This document shows, in pieces, positions 1 to 9,796 of a stretch of DNA of 64,000 bases. Source of the stretch: Fibrobacter sp. UWH4 (GTDB lineage Bacteria > Fibrobacterota > Fibrobacteria > Fibrobacterales > Fibrobacteraceae). A model generated the notes under the pieces. The model ran no database searches, had not been told where the DNA came from, and saw only the letters and a list, made by a program, of their open reading frames with translations. Location of the stretch: positions 496,001-560,000 of the forward strand of contig NZ_FRAY01000001.1 in the NCBI RefSeq assembly GCF_900142475.1, given 5' to 3'. A program made the translations under genes and the position numbers. The first letter of the stretch is position 1; every line of letters begins with the position of its first letter.

Positions 1-1
1 G

Positions 2-1870
2 ACCATTTCGGGTGACCAGGAGACTAACCTGGCGAACAACTTCTATACGATTGTCGAAGACACGGACAAGGGCGATACCAACCTGTACGTGAACGAGCGT
101 AAGAAGGATGTACGCGTGACGGTGAAGGATCCTGCGAACAAGAAGGATACGTCTTTCGTGGTGAAGTTGAACCTGCAAACGGTGAATGTCCCGCAGAAGA
201 CGCTTGATGAGGTCAATACGATTGTCAACGAAAATCGCTTTGTCTTGAACGAAAACCCGAAGGGCGGCGTGACCCGCACTCCGGTAAACGGCAACGAAGT
301 CAAATACTCCTACAGGGAAGTCTTTGGCAAGGATACCGTGACGGTTTCTTACAAGACCGATAACAATGGTAACCCGGTGCTGGTTCCTGTCTTGAATGAT
401 AAAGGCAAGGTTGATTCTATTGAAGTAATGACCGTTTCTTACAATGTCGTGATTGACGGCAAGACGGTGACGATCTCTTTCGTGGTTAATGCTGCGACGG
501 GCGAAGTGCTGGTGAAGGATTCCAACGGAACGCTTATGGAAAGTGGCGCCTCCAAGGTCGCATCCAGCTCGTCTTCGAAGGGCAATGCAACCTCTTCTAG
601 CTCTAGCAACAAGTCTAGCGTGACCGAAGGCATGTTCCTGATTACATACAGCGTGAAGGATCCTCTTGGAAATTCGACAACGGTTTCTTACTCTGTCGAC
701 GAAAAGGGTAAGATGGTGCAGAATGCCGATGGCGATACGGGTTACGCTGTGGCCTATACCTACACGAACAAGTATGGCAATTCCGCAACGCAGTCCCTGT
801 TCATCGTGCTTGACCAGAAGGGTCCGACTGTTGAAATCTTGAAACCGCTCAAGGGTCAGGTGATTCGTTCCAACTATGTGGAAGTGGTCTGGACGGTCAA
901 TGGCGAAATCCAGGATACCTTGACGGTGCAGGGACTTGACAAGGGTCCGAACTATATCAAGCGCTTCTATCGCGACAAGGCCGGTAACGAGGCTGCGGAT
1001 ACGGTGCTTGTGATCATGAAGGACAGCAAGGATGTGGAGATTGCCGTCGTGACGCCGGTGACAGAAATGAACCCGGACGAGGTGAAGGAATACTACGAAG
1101 AAAATCCGCCTGAAGAAGGAGAAACCTTCGCGGTCAGTATCCTTAACCCGACGAGTGGCAAGGAAGTCGAAACCCTGAAGGGTGGCTCCTTCAAAACCAA
1201 GAAGGGTAGTGGTGAGGAACTCTATCCGGGCAAGGAAAAGAAGCACCTCGGTCCTACCCTTGCTCTTGATGTGAAGCTCCCGACCATCAAGGACGGCGAG
1301 GGCAACACGGGCCTGGGCGGTCTTGCGACACTTGACGACCTTGTGCTCCCGAACGGCAAGATTTCGAATATCGGTATCGGTATCGATACGTCGAAGCTGA
1401 GCGACGAACTCAAGCGCGAGTATAAGGAGTACACGGTTGAAGAATACGTGGAAAAGTTCTGCGAAGACGGAACCAGCGTGCCGAGCGACTTGAGCAAGTT
1501 CAACATGTACAAGACCAAGATGCAGGTGAATATCTGGGTTTATACCTCTCTTGGAAACTTCGTGGACTACTTCAGTTTCGGTCAGGAAATGAACGATCCT
1601 GAGTACACTAACGATGCCGGCAAGTTGAAGATGTTCTTCGAAATGAAACCGGACAAGGATGGCTTTGTCAGGGCGGATAACGGCAAACTTTATGCGACGG
1701 GCGCCTATCTGTACAAGGTGGAAGCGACAATCCGTTCGACTCTGCGTTGCACGATCCTGGACGAAGCGGTGCTGCACGACAAGCCCAATGCCAAGCGCAA
1801 GGGCGACAAGATCAAGTCTGACGACGAACTCTTGAAACCGTTCGGCTACAAGCGTCCGAAGACGAAGTAG
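2..1870 (+). CDS. Large secreted Ser-linker/Ig-like surface protein, C-terminal part (5' end outside window)
   Basis: The frame is open from base 2 with no convincing start (the first start-like codon is GTG at 89, mid-domain and without a Shine-Dalgarno), so the gene begins upstream. Visible parts are beta-rich segments at about codons 30-170, two runs of serine near codons 185-205 (the poly-Ser linker style of Fibrobacter secreted proteins), an Ig/cadherin-like stretch (GPTVEILKPLKG onwards), and a C-terminal domain with an NIWVYTSLGNFVDYFSFG strand and a GAYLYKVE strand that resembles FlgD-type Ig modules at the end of exported proteins. It ends in a basic tail (GYKRPKTK). A rho-independent terminator follows directly. 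Export to the cell surface is inferred from composition, because the N-terminus is not visible. No enzymatic motif was recognised. Confidence 0.75.
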   Translation, partial: TISGDQETNLANNFYTIVEDTDKGDTNLYVNERKKDVRVTVKDPANKKDTSFVVKLNLQTVNVPQKTLDEVNTIVNENRFVLNENPKGGVTRTPVNGNEVKYSYREVFGKDTVTVSYKTDNNGNPVLVPVLNDKGKVDSIEVMTVSYNVVIDGKTVTISFVVNAATGEVLVKDSNGTLMESGASKVASSSSSKGNATSSSSSNKSSVTEGMFLITYSVKDPLGNSTTVSYSVDEKGKMVQNADGDTGYAVAYTYTNKYGNSATQSLFIVLDQKGPTVEILKPLKGQVIRSNYVEVVWTVNGEIQDTLTVQGLDKGPNYIKRFYRDKAGNEAADTVLVIMKDSKDVEIAVVTPVTEMNPDEVKEYYEENPPEEGETFAVSILNPTSGKEVETLKGGSFKTKKGSGEELYPGKEKKHLGPTLALDVKLPTIKDGEGNTGLGGLATLDDLVLPNGKISNIGIGIDTSKLSDELKREYKEYTVEEYVEKFCEDGTSVPSDLSKFNMYKTKMQVNIWVYTSLGNFVDYFSFGQEMNDPEYTNDAGKLKMFFEMKPDKDGFVRADNGKLYATGAYLYKVEATIRSTLRCTILDEAVLHDKPNAKRKGDKIKSDDELLKPFGYKRPKTK

Positions 1871-1878
1871 GAATCTTT

Positions 1879-1909
1879 GGCCCCCGCCCCTTAGAGCGAG
1901 GGCCTTTTT
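1879..1909 (+). terminator. Rho-independent terminator
   Basis: A GC-rich stem (GGCCCCCGC at 1879-1887 against GCGAGGGCC at 1896-1904, one mismatch) is followed by TTTTTA. It ends transcription of the preceding surface-protein gene just before the ribosome binding site of the next gene. Confidence 0.8.
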
Positions 1910-1921
1910 ACAGGAGTGGAT

Positions 1922-2251
1922 ATGTCTATAGAAGAACGTTCAACGCTGGTTTATTCGACGGCCCTGGGCGGCCGTGTCAAGCAGGAAAAGCTCAAGGCTG
2001 AACGCCCTAAGGGTGACGGCGTGGTGCGGATTCAGCTCAAGAGACTCGGCGGGGGCAAGATGGCCAGTGTCGTGGTCGGGGTTCCGCTCGATGAACCGGA
2101 ATTGAAGGAACTGGGCCGTGAATTGAAGCAAAAATGCGGTGTCGGCGGGTCGGTCAAGGATTTTGCGATAGAAATCCAGGGCGATAAACGGAACGTTCTG
2201 AAAGCCGAACTAGAAAAAAGGGGCTATACGGTAAAACTGGCCGGCGGTTAG
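1922..2251 (+). CDS. yciH: SUI1/eIF1-family translation factor (YciH-like)
   Basis: This 109-residue protein has the SUI1/eIF1 fold pattern: a basic N-terminal arm, a strand VVRIQLKRLGGGKMASVVVGV, a helix (ELKELGRELKQKCGVGGSVKD), then EIQGDKRNVLKAELEKRGYTVKLAGG, which matches the family's G-x-G-G-(S/T)-x-K-D and IQGD signatures. Bacterial YciH proteins are thought to act on initiation fidelity at the small ribosomal subunit; its role here is inferred from the family. ATG 1922 was chosen because AGGAG at 1912-1916 lies five bases upstream; an in-frame GTG at 1916 overlaps that Shine-Dalgarno. The gene sits between two terminators, so it is probably monocistronic, though its promoter would have to lie in or near the preceding terminator. 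Confidence 0.9.
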   Translation: MSIEERSTLVYSTALGGRVKQEKLKAERPKGDGVVRIQLKRLGGGKMASVVVGVPLDEPELKELGRELKQKCGVGGSVKDFAIEIQGDKRNVLKAELEKRGYTVKLAGG

Positions 2252-2285
2252 GGTTGTTTTTTATCACCCTTAAAAAAAAACTTTT

Positions 2286-2312
2286 ACCCTTTTGGAAAAA
2301 AAAGGGTATTTT
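2286..2312 (+). terminator. Probable terminator, possibly overlapping the next promoter
   Basis: The inverted repeat ACCCTTTT (2286-2293) / AAAAGGGT (2300-2307) is followed by ATTTTTATT. The AT-rich tail (TATTATAT, 2312-2319) could also be the -10 element of the FecR-domain gene that starts at 2334. Confidence 0.55.
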
Positions 2313-2333
2313 TATTATATCAAGAAGGTGTCT

Positions 2334-3941
2334 ATGTTTTGTTCTGCTAAGTTCTTTTTTCGCGTGGCTGTTGCACTGGCTGTTTTGCCTGCACTGTCGT
2401 TTTCTGCACCGGCTGCAGGCAAGGTTCGTTCTACATCGGGAATTGTCGACCGCTGGAAGATAAAGCTGAATAATTGGGAGCAACTTTGGCCGGGTGCGAA
2501 GGTCTATCAGTCCGACCTGGTGCGTACGGGTGTAGCATCCGAAGTTGTTTTTGCATTGCCCGACGGAAGCTCTATTACGATTGCTGAAAATACGGAAATA
2601 GAATTGTCCCAACTTTTGGAACCGAATGACGAAGGCGGTTTCGAAACGAAGATCGATGTTCACAAGGGCTTTATCAATTTTGCAGTCCGCAAGCAGAAAA
2701 ACAAAAAGTCGAATTTCAAGTTCAAGACGGGAACGGCAACGGCATCGATTCGCGGAACCGAAGGTTTTGTCGGTGGCGAGGGAATGTTCTTTGCGGGACT
2801 TAAGACGGGTAAGCTGGAAATTGTACCCGACGGTAGCAACAAGATGGTGGCGATCGAGGCGGGCGAGACGACCTTCGGTCGCGATTCGCTCGTGGTCCTG
2901 AAGCTGGCGTCATCGGGCGAGAAGCGCTTTGCCGAACGCCTCGAAAAAATCCTTTTGAACAAGTCCAAGTCGATGGGAGATTTGGTGCGCGAGGTGCAAC
3001 AGGCTGATTCGGCATTCCAGGAACAGTTGAGGGTAGAGGCCCTGGCGCTGCCCGAAAACGGTTTTGCGGTGACGTCCGCTTCGCCGGTGAACGTCTGCGA
3101 ACAGGGCCTGGTGCTGGAAGGCTCTTACAGGACATCCGATAAAAACGCTTCGCTGATTTTGCAGGTGGGGAATGGCTTTGTCTCGAACAACCTGATTCAC
3201 TCCGCCGACGGCAATCCCCATCCCTTTTCGCAGCAGGTCGTGGTGAATGACGAAAACGGACTGTGGACGGTTAATAAGGCTACTCTGACGTTTACGGGGG
3301 CGGGTTTGACAACGAGTAAGTCCATTGACTTGAAGGTGAACAAGGCTTGCTCTGAAGTGAATACCAAGGCTCCGACCGTAGTGGTGGAATCCTACGATTC
3401 CTTGCGCTGTTCCGCGAATATTGCGATTAATGAAATGCAGAACGATGCGGGTATCATGGTTGTGGCAGCTGACGGATCCCCGCTGTCCGAAGATGCGGTG
3501 ACCAAGAATACTCAGAAACGCGTAAAGCTAAAATCGGGAAAACACGAGTATACTGTCAATGTCGAGGACCAGGCCGGCAATAAGGTGACTGTGGCAAAGA
3601 CGATGGGCTGTTATCCGGTCAAACGCTTTAACGTGGACATTCAGGGTGGCTCCAGGGAGGTGCTGAAGGTTCCACCTCCGCCCAAGGATGTGACGGACCG
3701 GATTTCGCAAAGCTTGCAGTTCAGGATACGTGTTCCGGATAACAATCCCGAAAACCTGTACAAGGTTGTCGTCAAGCAGAACGGAAAGGTTATTCGGCAG
3801 GAACTCCTGGCGCAGATCCATAGCCTGGATTACCAGATTCCACTTGAGTTGTCGAGAGGCGGTGTAAACCGTATTGAAGTGGAGGTGACCCACAAGAGCG
3901 GGTTCAAGGCGAAGGCTACGAAGGTGTACGAGGTTCGTTGA
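2334..3941 (+). CDS. Exported FecR-domain protein with Ig-like C-terminal part
   Basis: A signal peptide (MFCSAKFFFRVAVALAVLPALSFSA, residues 1-25) leads into a FecR domain at about residues 30-180. The domain shows the usual order: imposed charge on W/PGAKVYQSDLVRTG, then VVFALPDGSSITIAENTEIEL, then the glycine-rich TGTATASIRGTEGFV core and GKLEIV. The rest is beta-rich, with at least one Ig-like repeat ending at the C-terminus. Classical FecR proteins are membrane anti-sigma regulators; this one carries a cleavable signal, and no sigma factor gene adjoins it, so a periplasmic or surface structural role is more likely. ATG 2334 follows AAGAAGGTG; an upstream TTG (2292) lacks a ribosome binding site. 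Its TGA overlaps the ATG of the next gene by one base, so the two are probably co-translated and their products may work together. Confidence 0.8.
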   Translation: MFCSAKFFFRVAVALAVLPALSFSAPAAGKVRSTSGIVDRWKIKLNNWEQLWPGAKVYQSDLVRTGVASEVVFALPDGSSITIAENTEIELSQLLEPNDEGGFETKIDVHKGFINFAVRKQKNKKSNFKFKTGTATASIRGTEGFVGGEGMFFAGLKTGKLEIVPDGSNKMVAIEAGETTFGRDSLVVLKLASSGEKRFAERLEKILLNKSKSMGDLVREVQQADSAFQEQLRVEALALPENGFAVTSASPVNVCEQGLVLEGSYRTSDKNASLILQVGNGFVSNNLIHSADGNPHPFSQQVVVNDENGLWTVNKATLTFTGAGLTTSKSIDLKVNKACSEVNTKAPTVVVESYDSLRCSANIAINEMQNDAGIMVVAADGSPLSEDAVTKNTQKRVKLKSGKHEYTVNVEDQAGNKVTVAKTMGCYPVKRFNVDIQGGSREVLKVPPPPKDVTDRISQSLQFRIRVPDNNPENLYKVVVKQNGKVIRQELLAQIHSLDYQIPLELSRGGVNRIEVEVTHKSGFKAKATKVYEVR

Positions 3942-6900
3942 TGAAATGGAAGTATTTGGCCTTGATGGCGTTTTTGATAGCGGCACTCCATGGGGGTGCT
4001 TTTGCCGTTGATACGGAGGAGGCCTCGGGGAATGTCATTGGGGGAAATCTTTCCGGCTTTTTGAAAGCGGATCGTTCGCCATACAGGGTGAATGAAACTC
4101 TCGTTGTTCCCGAAGGTCGCGTTCTTTTGATTGAGGCTGGCGTAGAACTGCATTTTGCGGAGGGGACAGGTCTTGACGTTCGAGGCGGATCGCTTGCGGT
4201 GATGGGTGAACTGGGAAATCCGGTTGTGTTTGCCGCGGCAAAGGAAGGGGGCTCCTGGAACGGAATCTCGGTGACGGGGGCGAAACGCTCCGAGGTGCAG
4301 GGTGTTGTTGTCAAGAATGCCGAGTTCGGTTTTACGGTCGAAAGCGGCGCCCTGGAACTTCGTGATGCCGAAATTAATAATGCCTCACGGGCGGCCCTTT
4401 ATGTCCGCAATGCGTCGGTCGATATTCAGTGGGCGACAATCCAGAATTCAGGGAATGTCGGTGTATGGGCGACTCAGAGTGCCTCGGTGATGATTGACGG
4501 GACGAACTTTGACAATAACCATATCGCCCTTGTGGTGGGGGATGAATCCAAGGTGAGCGTGCAACGTTCCTATTTGGAATCGAACGAAACCGCCATTCTT
4601 GATATAGGGAACAATTATCTGAAATTGCGCAATACGGTCTTGGAAGGAAACCAGATTGGCTATGCTTCGCAGGACCTGCCTCCCGAAGACGTGAAGAAGT
4701 CCATGAAGAATAACCATAAGGACATGATTCACGATGTGGAATATTTGCAAAACGGCATTGGCGATGAACCGCGCAATCCCTACGCGAACGGGTTAAAAAT
4801 CGGTGCGAATCTCGGGGTGGAATCGGTCGATTCTGTATGGAATGTTTCGGGAAGTGTCGGTGTCGAAGTCGGTTATCACAAGGTGCTGACCCGGAAACAC
4901 TATGAGAGTGAACCTTATGTGTCCGGAACCGATACGGTTTATACGGGGGATCGTTACATCAACTATTTCCAGGTTCCGGGACTGTTTACGAACTGGAATG
5001 CGGATGTCTTGATGCAATCTCCGACTGGGCAGGTGGTTGAGGTGGTCGCCGACGTTTCTAGCGACAGCTGGGACCATTTCAAGGTGCACCGTTTCCAGGC
5101 GTCGTATACCGATGAAAACCAGCGACTGGTTTTGGGTGATGTCTATGCGCATGCGGGAGAACTTTACCTAGCCGGAGTGAACGCTTTCGGTGGCTCGTAT
5201 GACTTGAAGGTTCTGCAAAATTCTGTGAAGGATCCGCTGTTCGAAGGTTCCGTCTTTGTGGGCGAGACCAAGGCGCCCAAGATTATAGGGGAACGCAACT
5301 ATGACGTATACAAGGATTATGTGGAAGACGGCGAAGCGGAGCCGCAACGGATGATTGTGGGTGGAAAGGTTCGCTGGAACATGCATCGTCGATTCAATGG
5401 AACGCTTGGCTTTATCGGAAACGAGGATTACGTGAAAGATCCGTTCTTGAGGGACGGCATGTCGGAAAAAGTCAATATGGCGAGCCCGAGAATTTCGTCG
5501 AAGACTTTCTTTGCCGATGGAAACTGGCTCTTTTTCCCGGGAGATATCAAGCTGAATGGCCAGGTGGCTGTCGGTGGTGTCGATACGGTGAATGTCGAGA
5601 CGATGAGGGCGATTAACCAGGTGTTTGCCGAAGCGGGGCTGGATGCCTCTAATTATGCCTTGCTGAACCGTTTGATGAAGGACCCGCGTCAGGTCAGTGC
5701 GTTGACGGCTAAGCAGCTGGAATCGATTTATGGGGACAATTCGCTGAAGACGCCTTCGGAAATGCGCGCAGAATTGCGGAGCCTGTTGGAAAAGGCGTCC
5801 AAGATTGCAAAAGAAACGGTCGTGGACCAGTCCAAGCCTTCGAACGGAGACTTTTGGGGACATGAACATTGGGCCGTGGCGGGGTCTTACCAGTGGTCCG
5901 ACGACAACACTTTTATAGAAGGTTACTTACGTTACGTGGGGCGCGAATACTTTAGTGCCGGATCTCCGGACCTGTTGCAGAATACGCGTATGATTGGCGG
6001 TAACCTGAAGCGGAAAATCTACGATTTCTGGAACCTGGGTTTTGGATATACGGTGAATGTGGAAAACGCTGCCGACGATGGTTCCGGCTACAACATATTC
6101 GGCATGGCGGAAGGTTCCAAGTGGGGAATGTTCTCGGGAGCGGAAAGTGACTGGCTCGAGGAACATGAGCAGGATGAAACACGTGCTCAGTATATTCACG
6201 ATGCTTACTTGAGTAACGATTTCGGCTTGACGGACAAGGTAAACCTGATGCTGAAGTATTCCATAAATTATAGGACTCGCAGTACGCCGCAGCGTTTGTA
6301 TGCCAATTATTCAGCCAATTCCGGAATCTATAATGATCCTTGGTTCAGGGCGCAAAGCGGACGCCCGACTTTGAAGGTTTATACCGAAGATGACACGTTA
6401 CTAATTGACTCGGCTCGCTGGGCGAAGTATTATAGCGTGGCTGACGAAGATTACCTTGCGACCCAGTTTGTGGAGCGGTTGATGAAGCATACGCTTGAAC
6501 TGGGATTGACTTTTAAGCTGCCCCAGAAGAGTGTCTTGAAGGTGGGCGGTGTTGTGGAAGTTCGTTCGGACATATCCAAGTTTGAACAGGATGACCTGTT
6601 GGACCAGTTTGATTTCAAGGATGAAACTTACGGAATATTGGGATACTATTTCCACGGTGGAGATTACTTTGAACAACGTTATCCAGTTTCCTTGACCATT
6701 TCAAGTGACGGCTTCAGGAATATGTTTGCCGTGATGCCGCGATACAAGATTTATAACCGTAACGAGATGCGCGAATTTGAATGGACCCTGTCGGACAATA
6801 TGGATATCGACTTGTCCAAGAATTTCCTGGAACTTTCGCTCGGTGCGGGGCTCCGTCAGAATTTCCTGAGCTATGAAATTGAGGAAGAGGATTATGACGA

Positions 6901-7063
6901 AATGGAACTGGATGTAGACGGTTCCGCCAAATTGCGCGTGTATCATACGCCATCGCTGTATTCGGATTGGACTGTTGGCGCAATCTTTAATTACAGACCG
7001 GATAACCGGGCCGATCAATACAAGGATTTCTACATGATTGCGGCTTTGAACTATGAATTCTAG
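3941..7063 (+). CDS. Beta-helix plus outer-membrane beta-barrel protein
   Basis: A signal peptide (MKWKYLALMAFLIAALHGGAFA) is followed by a right-handed parallel beta-helix region at about residues 30-230 (repeated short strands such as ALELRDAEINNASRAALYVRN and SVMIDGTNFDNNHIALVV). The remaining roughly 800 residues alternate aromatic/hydrophobic and polar residues like an outer-membrane barrel and end in F (ALNYEF), the usual barrel-terminal residue. A helical insertion at about 550-630 (RAINQVFAEAGLDASNYALL onwards) interrupts the barrel pattern. ATG 3941 overlaps the stop of the FecR-domain gene by one base. The pair looks like a surface unit in which the FecR protein may sit on the periplasmic or outer face of the barrel; this is inference. 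No catalytic motif was seen. Confidence 0.7.
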   Translation: MKWKYLALMAFLIAALHGGAFAVDTEEASGNVIGGNLSGFLKADRSPYRVNETLVVPEGRVLLIEAGVELHFAEGTGLDVRGGSLAVMGELGNPVVFAAAKEGGSWNGISVTGAKRSEVQGVVVKNAEFGFTVESGALELRDAEINNASRAALYVRNASVDIQWATIQNSGNVGVWATQSASVMIDGTNFDNNHIALVVGDESKVSVQRSYLESNETAILDIGNNYLKLRNTVLEGNQIGYASQDLPPEDVKKSMKNNHKDMIHDVEYLQNGIGDEPRNPYANGLKIGANLGVESVDSVWNVSGSVGVEVGYHKVLTRKHYESEPYVSGTDTVYTGDRYINYFQVPGLFTNWNADVLMQSPTGQVVEVVADVSSDSWDHFKVHRFQASYTDENQRLVLGDVYAHAGELYLAGVNAFGGSYDLKVLQNSVKDPLFEGSVFVGETKAPKIIGERNYDVYKDYVEDGEAEPQRMIVGGKVRWNMHRRFNGTLGFIGNEDYVKDPFLRDGMSEKVNMASPRISSKTFFADGNWLFFPGDIKLNGQVAVGGVDTVNVETMRAINQVFAEAGLDASNYALLNRLMKDPRQVSALTAKQLESIYGDNSLKTPSEMRAELRSLLEKASKIAKETVVDQSKPSNGDFWGHEHWAVAGSYQWSDDNTFIEGYLRYVGREYFSAGSPDLLQNTRMIGGNLKRKIYDFWNLGFGYTVNVENAADDGSGYNIFGMAEGSKWGMFSGAESDWLEEHEQDETRAQYIHDAYLSNDFGLTDKVNLMLKYSINYRTRSTPQRLYANYSANSGIYNDPWFRAQSGRPTLKVYTEDDTLLIDSARWAKYYSVADEDYLATQFVERLMKHTLELGLTFKLPQKSVLKVGGVVEVRSDISKFEQDDLLDQFDFKDETYGILGYYFHGGDYFEQRYPVSLTISSDGFRNMFAVMPRYKIYNRNEMREFEWTLSDNMDIDLSKNFLELSLGAGLRQNFLSYEIEEEDYDEMELDVDGSAKLRVYHTPSLYSDWTVGAIFNYRPDNRADQYKDFYMIAALNYEF

Positions 7064-7072
7064 AGGACCGTG

Positions 7073-7912
7073 ATGTATATCGGTTGTCATTTGTCATCTT
7101 CCGCCGGTTTTTTCGCGATGGGCGAAACGGCATTGTCGATTGGTGCGAATGTTTTTCAGTTCTTTACGCGAAACCCGCGCGGCGGTGCCGCAAAGCCCTT
7201 TGACAAGGCGGATGCGGTAAAGCTTGTCGCGTTGCTGGAGGAAAACCGTTTTGGCCCGATTTTGGCACACGCTCCGTATACGCTGAATGCCTGTGCCGCC
7301 GATGATGGCCTTAGGCAATATGCCATAGACGTAATGAAGGACGACCTGTTCCGTATGGACCATTTCCCGGGAGCGATGTACAATTTTCATCCGGGAAGCC
7401 ATGTGAAGCAGGGTGCCGAAGTCGGCATAGAGCTGATTGCAAAGGCGTTGAATGAAATACTGAATCCTGCACAGAAAACGACTGTGTTGCTGGAAACGAT
7501 GGCTGGCAAGGGCTCTGAGGTCGGAAGAACTTTTGAGGAATTGCGCGCGATTTTAGACCGTGTGGAACTTTCTGACAAACTGGGCGTTTGCTTGGATACT
7601 TGCCACGTGTTTGACGGTGGCTATGATATCGTGAATGACTTGGATGGCGTCCTGGAAAAGTTTGACAAGGTGATTGGACTGAAGCGCCTGAAGGCGATTC
7701 ACCTGAATGATTCGAAGAACCCCATGGGAAGCCATAAGGATCGTCATGAGGTCCTTGGGGGTGGTTTTATTGGACAGGAAGCCTTGTTACGAGTGGTGAA
7801 ACATCCTTTATTAAAAGAGCTGCCTTTCTACCTGGAAACGCCCAATGAATTGCCTGGGTATGCGGCCGAAGTTGCGCTTGTACGGAAGGCGGTTGCGGCG
7901 GTAAACAAATAA
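7073..7912 (+). CDS. nfo: Endonuclease IV (AP endonuclease)
   Basis: The 279-residue protein matches the AP-endonuclease family 2 TIM barrel: [12 protein letters not shown] at the start, QFFTRNPRG, the metal-site motif [63 protein letters not shown] and FYLETPNE. These hold the conserved His, Glu and Asp ligands of the three-zinc centre. It incises DNA 5' of abasic sites in base excision repair. ATG 7073 is preceded by AGAGGA and lies nine bases after the stop of the upstream membrane-protein gene. The length is normal for the family. Confidence 0.95.
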   Translation: MYIGCHLSSSAGFFAMGETALSIGANVFQFFTRNPRGGAAKPFDKADAVKLVALLEENRFGPILAHAPYTLNACAADDGLRQYAIDVMKDDLFRMDHFPGAMYNFHPGSHVKQGAEVGIELIAKALNEILNPAQKTTVLLETMAGKGSEVGRTFEELRAILDRVELSDKLGVCLDTCHVFDGGYDIVNDLDGVLEKFDKVIGLKRLKAIHLNDSKNPMGSHKDRHEVLGGGFIGQEALLRVVKHPLLKELPFYLETPNELPGYAAEVALVRKAVAAVNK

Positions 7913-7960
7913 GTGGCGAAAGAGGTAGCGGGATTCGTTTTGAAAAGCTATTCTTGCGCT

Positions 7961-9796
7961 ATGAAAATACCTGTCCGCTATAACCATGTGGGATATGCTC
8001 CCCAATGTGCCAAGATTTTCTTTGTGAATACGAAAGAGTTGCCGTGTGACAGACTTGCTGTAGACGACTGTTTCTTTAGAATCGTGAAAGTCGGTCGCGG
8101 TGTGGATGGTGTGCAGGTGTACGAGGGACGTTTTAGGGACGGTACCTTTGAACACGAGGGACTTTGCGAGTACACAGGGGAATTGCTCTGGTCGGGTGAT
8201 TTTTCGGTGGTCAGGGAGCCCGGCGACTATACGATCCAGATTTGGCAGGAAAACCGCATAGAGAAGGAGATGCTGTTGTTTGAAACTGCCCCGTTCGTAA
8301 TTTCGGACGGCTGGATTTATCGTCAGTTGCTTGCGAATATCAAGTCGTTTTATTTCCAGCGGAGCGGGGTGGATCTTTTGCCCGAATATGCGGGGAAGTG
8401 GATGCGTCCGGCGGCGCATCGCGACGATGCGATTGAATTTCACCCAAGTATGCAGAGAAAGGGCGTGTGGAACGCCCATGGCGGCTGGTACGATGCGGGG
8501 GACTATGGCAAGTACATCGTGAACGGAGGGGTGTCTGTGGCGACACTTCTGCTCGCCTGCGAACTGGCGGATGAAAGCCTTTGTGGAGAACCGGTTCCGT
8601 GCCAAAATCAGCTCCGTGAGGCGATTCTTGGCGGAGGGGTGGAATCGGGGGATGGCCTCAGGCAGTATAGCCTGAAGGACGAGGTGCGGTTTGAACTGGA
8701 ATTTTTCTTGCGGATGCAAGATGAGGACGGGGGCGTATTCTTTAAGGTGACGCCGGAACATTGGGACGGCTTTGTTTCGCCGAAAGATTCTGATTTGCTG
8801 CAGAAACGCATGATCCTGGGGAAGTCGACGACTTCGACGCTGAATTTTGCGGGTGTATTGGCGGCGGCGCACCGCGTGTATCGCGGAAGCGATGCAGCGT
8901 TCGCTGAACGCTGCCTGCAGTCCGCGGTTTCGGCGTACCGCTGGGCGGTCGCGCGCCCGTTCGTGGATTGGCCGCACAATACCGAAGGCAGCGGCGGGTA
9001 CGGCGACGAACACGCCGAAGATGAATGTTTCTGGGCGCGCGCGATGCTGTACCGCGAACTGCAGACACGCGGCGGTGCTTTCGCTGGGATGACCGCTGCG
9101 GAACTCCGCCCGCAGATTCTAGAAGATATGGAAAATTTGCCGCCGAAGTTCGGTGCGGATTGGCGCGATACGCAGAACCTCGGCTGGATGGGGCTTGCCC
9201 TGCAGGACCAGGATGTGGAACTGCGGAATAGCGCAAGGAACGCTCTCGAAAAGACCGCTGAAGATATTGTCGAGGCGCAAAAGCACGATGCGTACGGCAT
9301 TTCCCTTTCCAAGTTTATTTGGGGCAGTAACGGCGAAATTGCAAACCACGCCCTCACCCTTGCCGTCGTGAAACGCTGGAAAAAAGACGGCTGTCTTGAT
9401 GACGCCTGCGGCAGCGATTGTGGCGAAAATGTTGGCGGCGGCGAGCGCGAAGCCCGTGGAAAGGGTTTGTCTCTTGATTTCTGGTGTCGCGAACTGTTGA
9501 ACTTTATCTACGGTCGCAATCCTGTAGACGTAAGCTTCGTGACGGGCTCGGCCTGGAGTTCTCCGAAATTTCCGCACCATCGCCTGAGCCATTCGGACGG
9601 AGTGACAGAACCGATTCCCGGACTTTTGGTGGGGGGAATTAACTGTGACCGTCAGGATATGCACCGCGCCCCGCATTACCCGGGAGAACTCGCGGGATTC
9701 TCGTATACCGATGAGCGTTGCTCTTTTGCGAGCAACGAAACGGCTATCAACTGGAATGCCCCGCTGACAGCGGTCCTTGCCTTACTTTGTTGTTGA
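7961..9796 (+). CDS. Glycoside hydrolase family 9 (cellulase-type) without a visible signal peptide
   Basis: An N-terminal Ig-like (CelD_N) domain spans about residues 1-110 (IPVRYNHVGYAP, GDYTIQIW), followed by a GH9 (alpha/alpha)6 barrel. Catalytic motifs are present: GGWYDAGDYGKY with Asp178 and Asp181, FPHHRLSHSDG, and SNETAINWNAPL with the proton-donor Glu593. GH9 enzymes hydrolyse beta-1,4-glucans. Neither ATG 7961 nor the upstream GTG 7913 (directly after the nfo stop) gives a signal peptide, so the enzyme may be intracellular, perhaps acting on imported cello-oligosaccharides. ATG 7961 was chosen because GHs of this type begin with the R-x-N-x-x-G-Y motif; GTG 7913 would add 16 residues. 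The last 15 bases overlap the convergent gene. A low-complexity GSDCGENVGGGEREARG loop lies near residue 490. Confidence 0.9.
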   Translation: MKIPVRYNHVGYAPQCAKIFFVNTKELPCDRLAVDDCFFRIVKVGRGVDGVQVYEGRFRDGTFEHEGLCEYTGELLWSGDFSVVREPGDYTIQIWQENRIEKEMLLFETAPFVISDGWIYRQLLANIKSFYFQRSGVDLLPEYAGKWMRPAAHRDDAIEFHPSMQRKGVWNAHGGWYDAGDYGKYIVNGGVSVATLLLACELADESLCGEPVPCQNQLREAILGGGVESGDGLRQYSLKDEVRFELEFFLRMQDEDGGVFFKVTPEHWDGFVSPKDSDLLQKRMILGKSTTSTLNFAGVLAAAHRVYRGSDAAFAERCLQSAVSAYRWAVARPFVDWPHNTEGSGGYGDEHAEDECFWARAMLYRELQTRGGAFAGMTAAELRPQILEDMENLPPKFGADWRDTQNLGWMGLALQDQDVELRNSARNALEKTAEDIVEAQKHDAYGISLSKFIWGSNGEIANHALTLAVVKRWKKDGCLDDACGSDCGENVGGGEREARGKGLSLDFWCRELLNFIYGRNPVDVSFVTGSAWSSPKFPHHRLSHSDGVTEPIPGLLVGGINCDRQDMHRAPHYPGELAGFSYTDERCSFASNETAINWNAPLTAVLALLCC

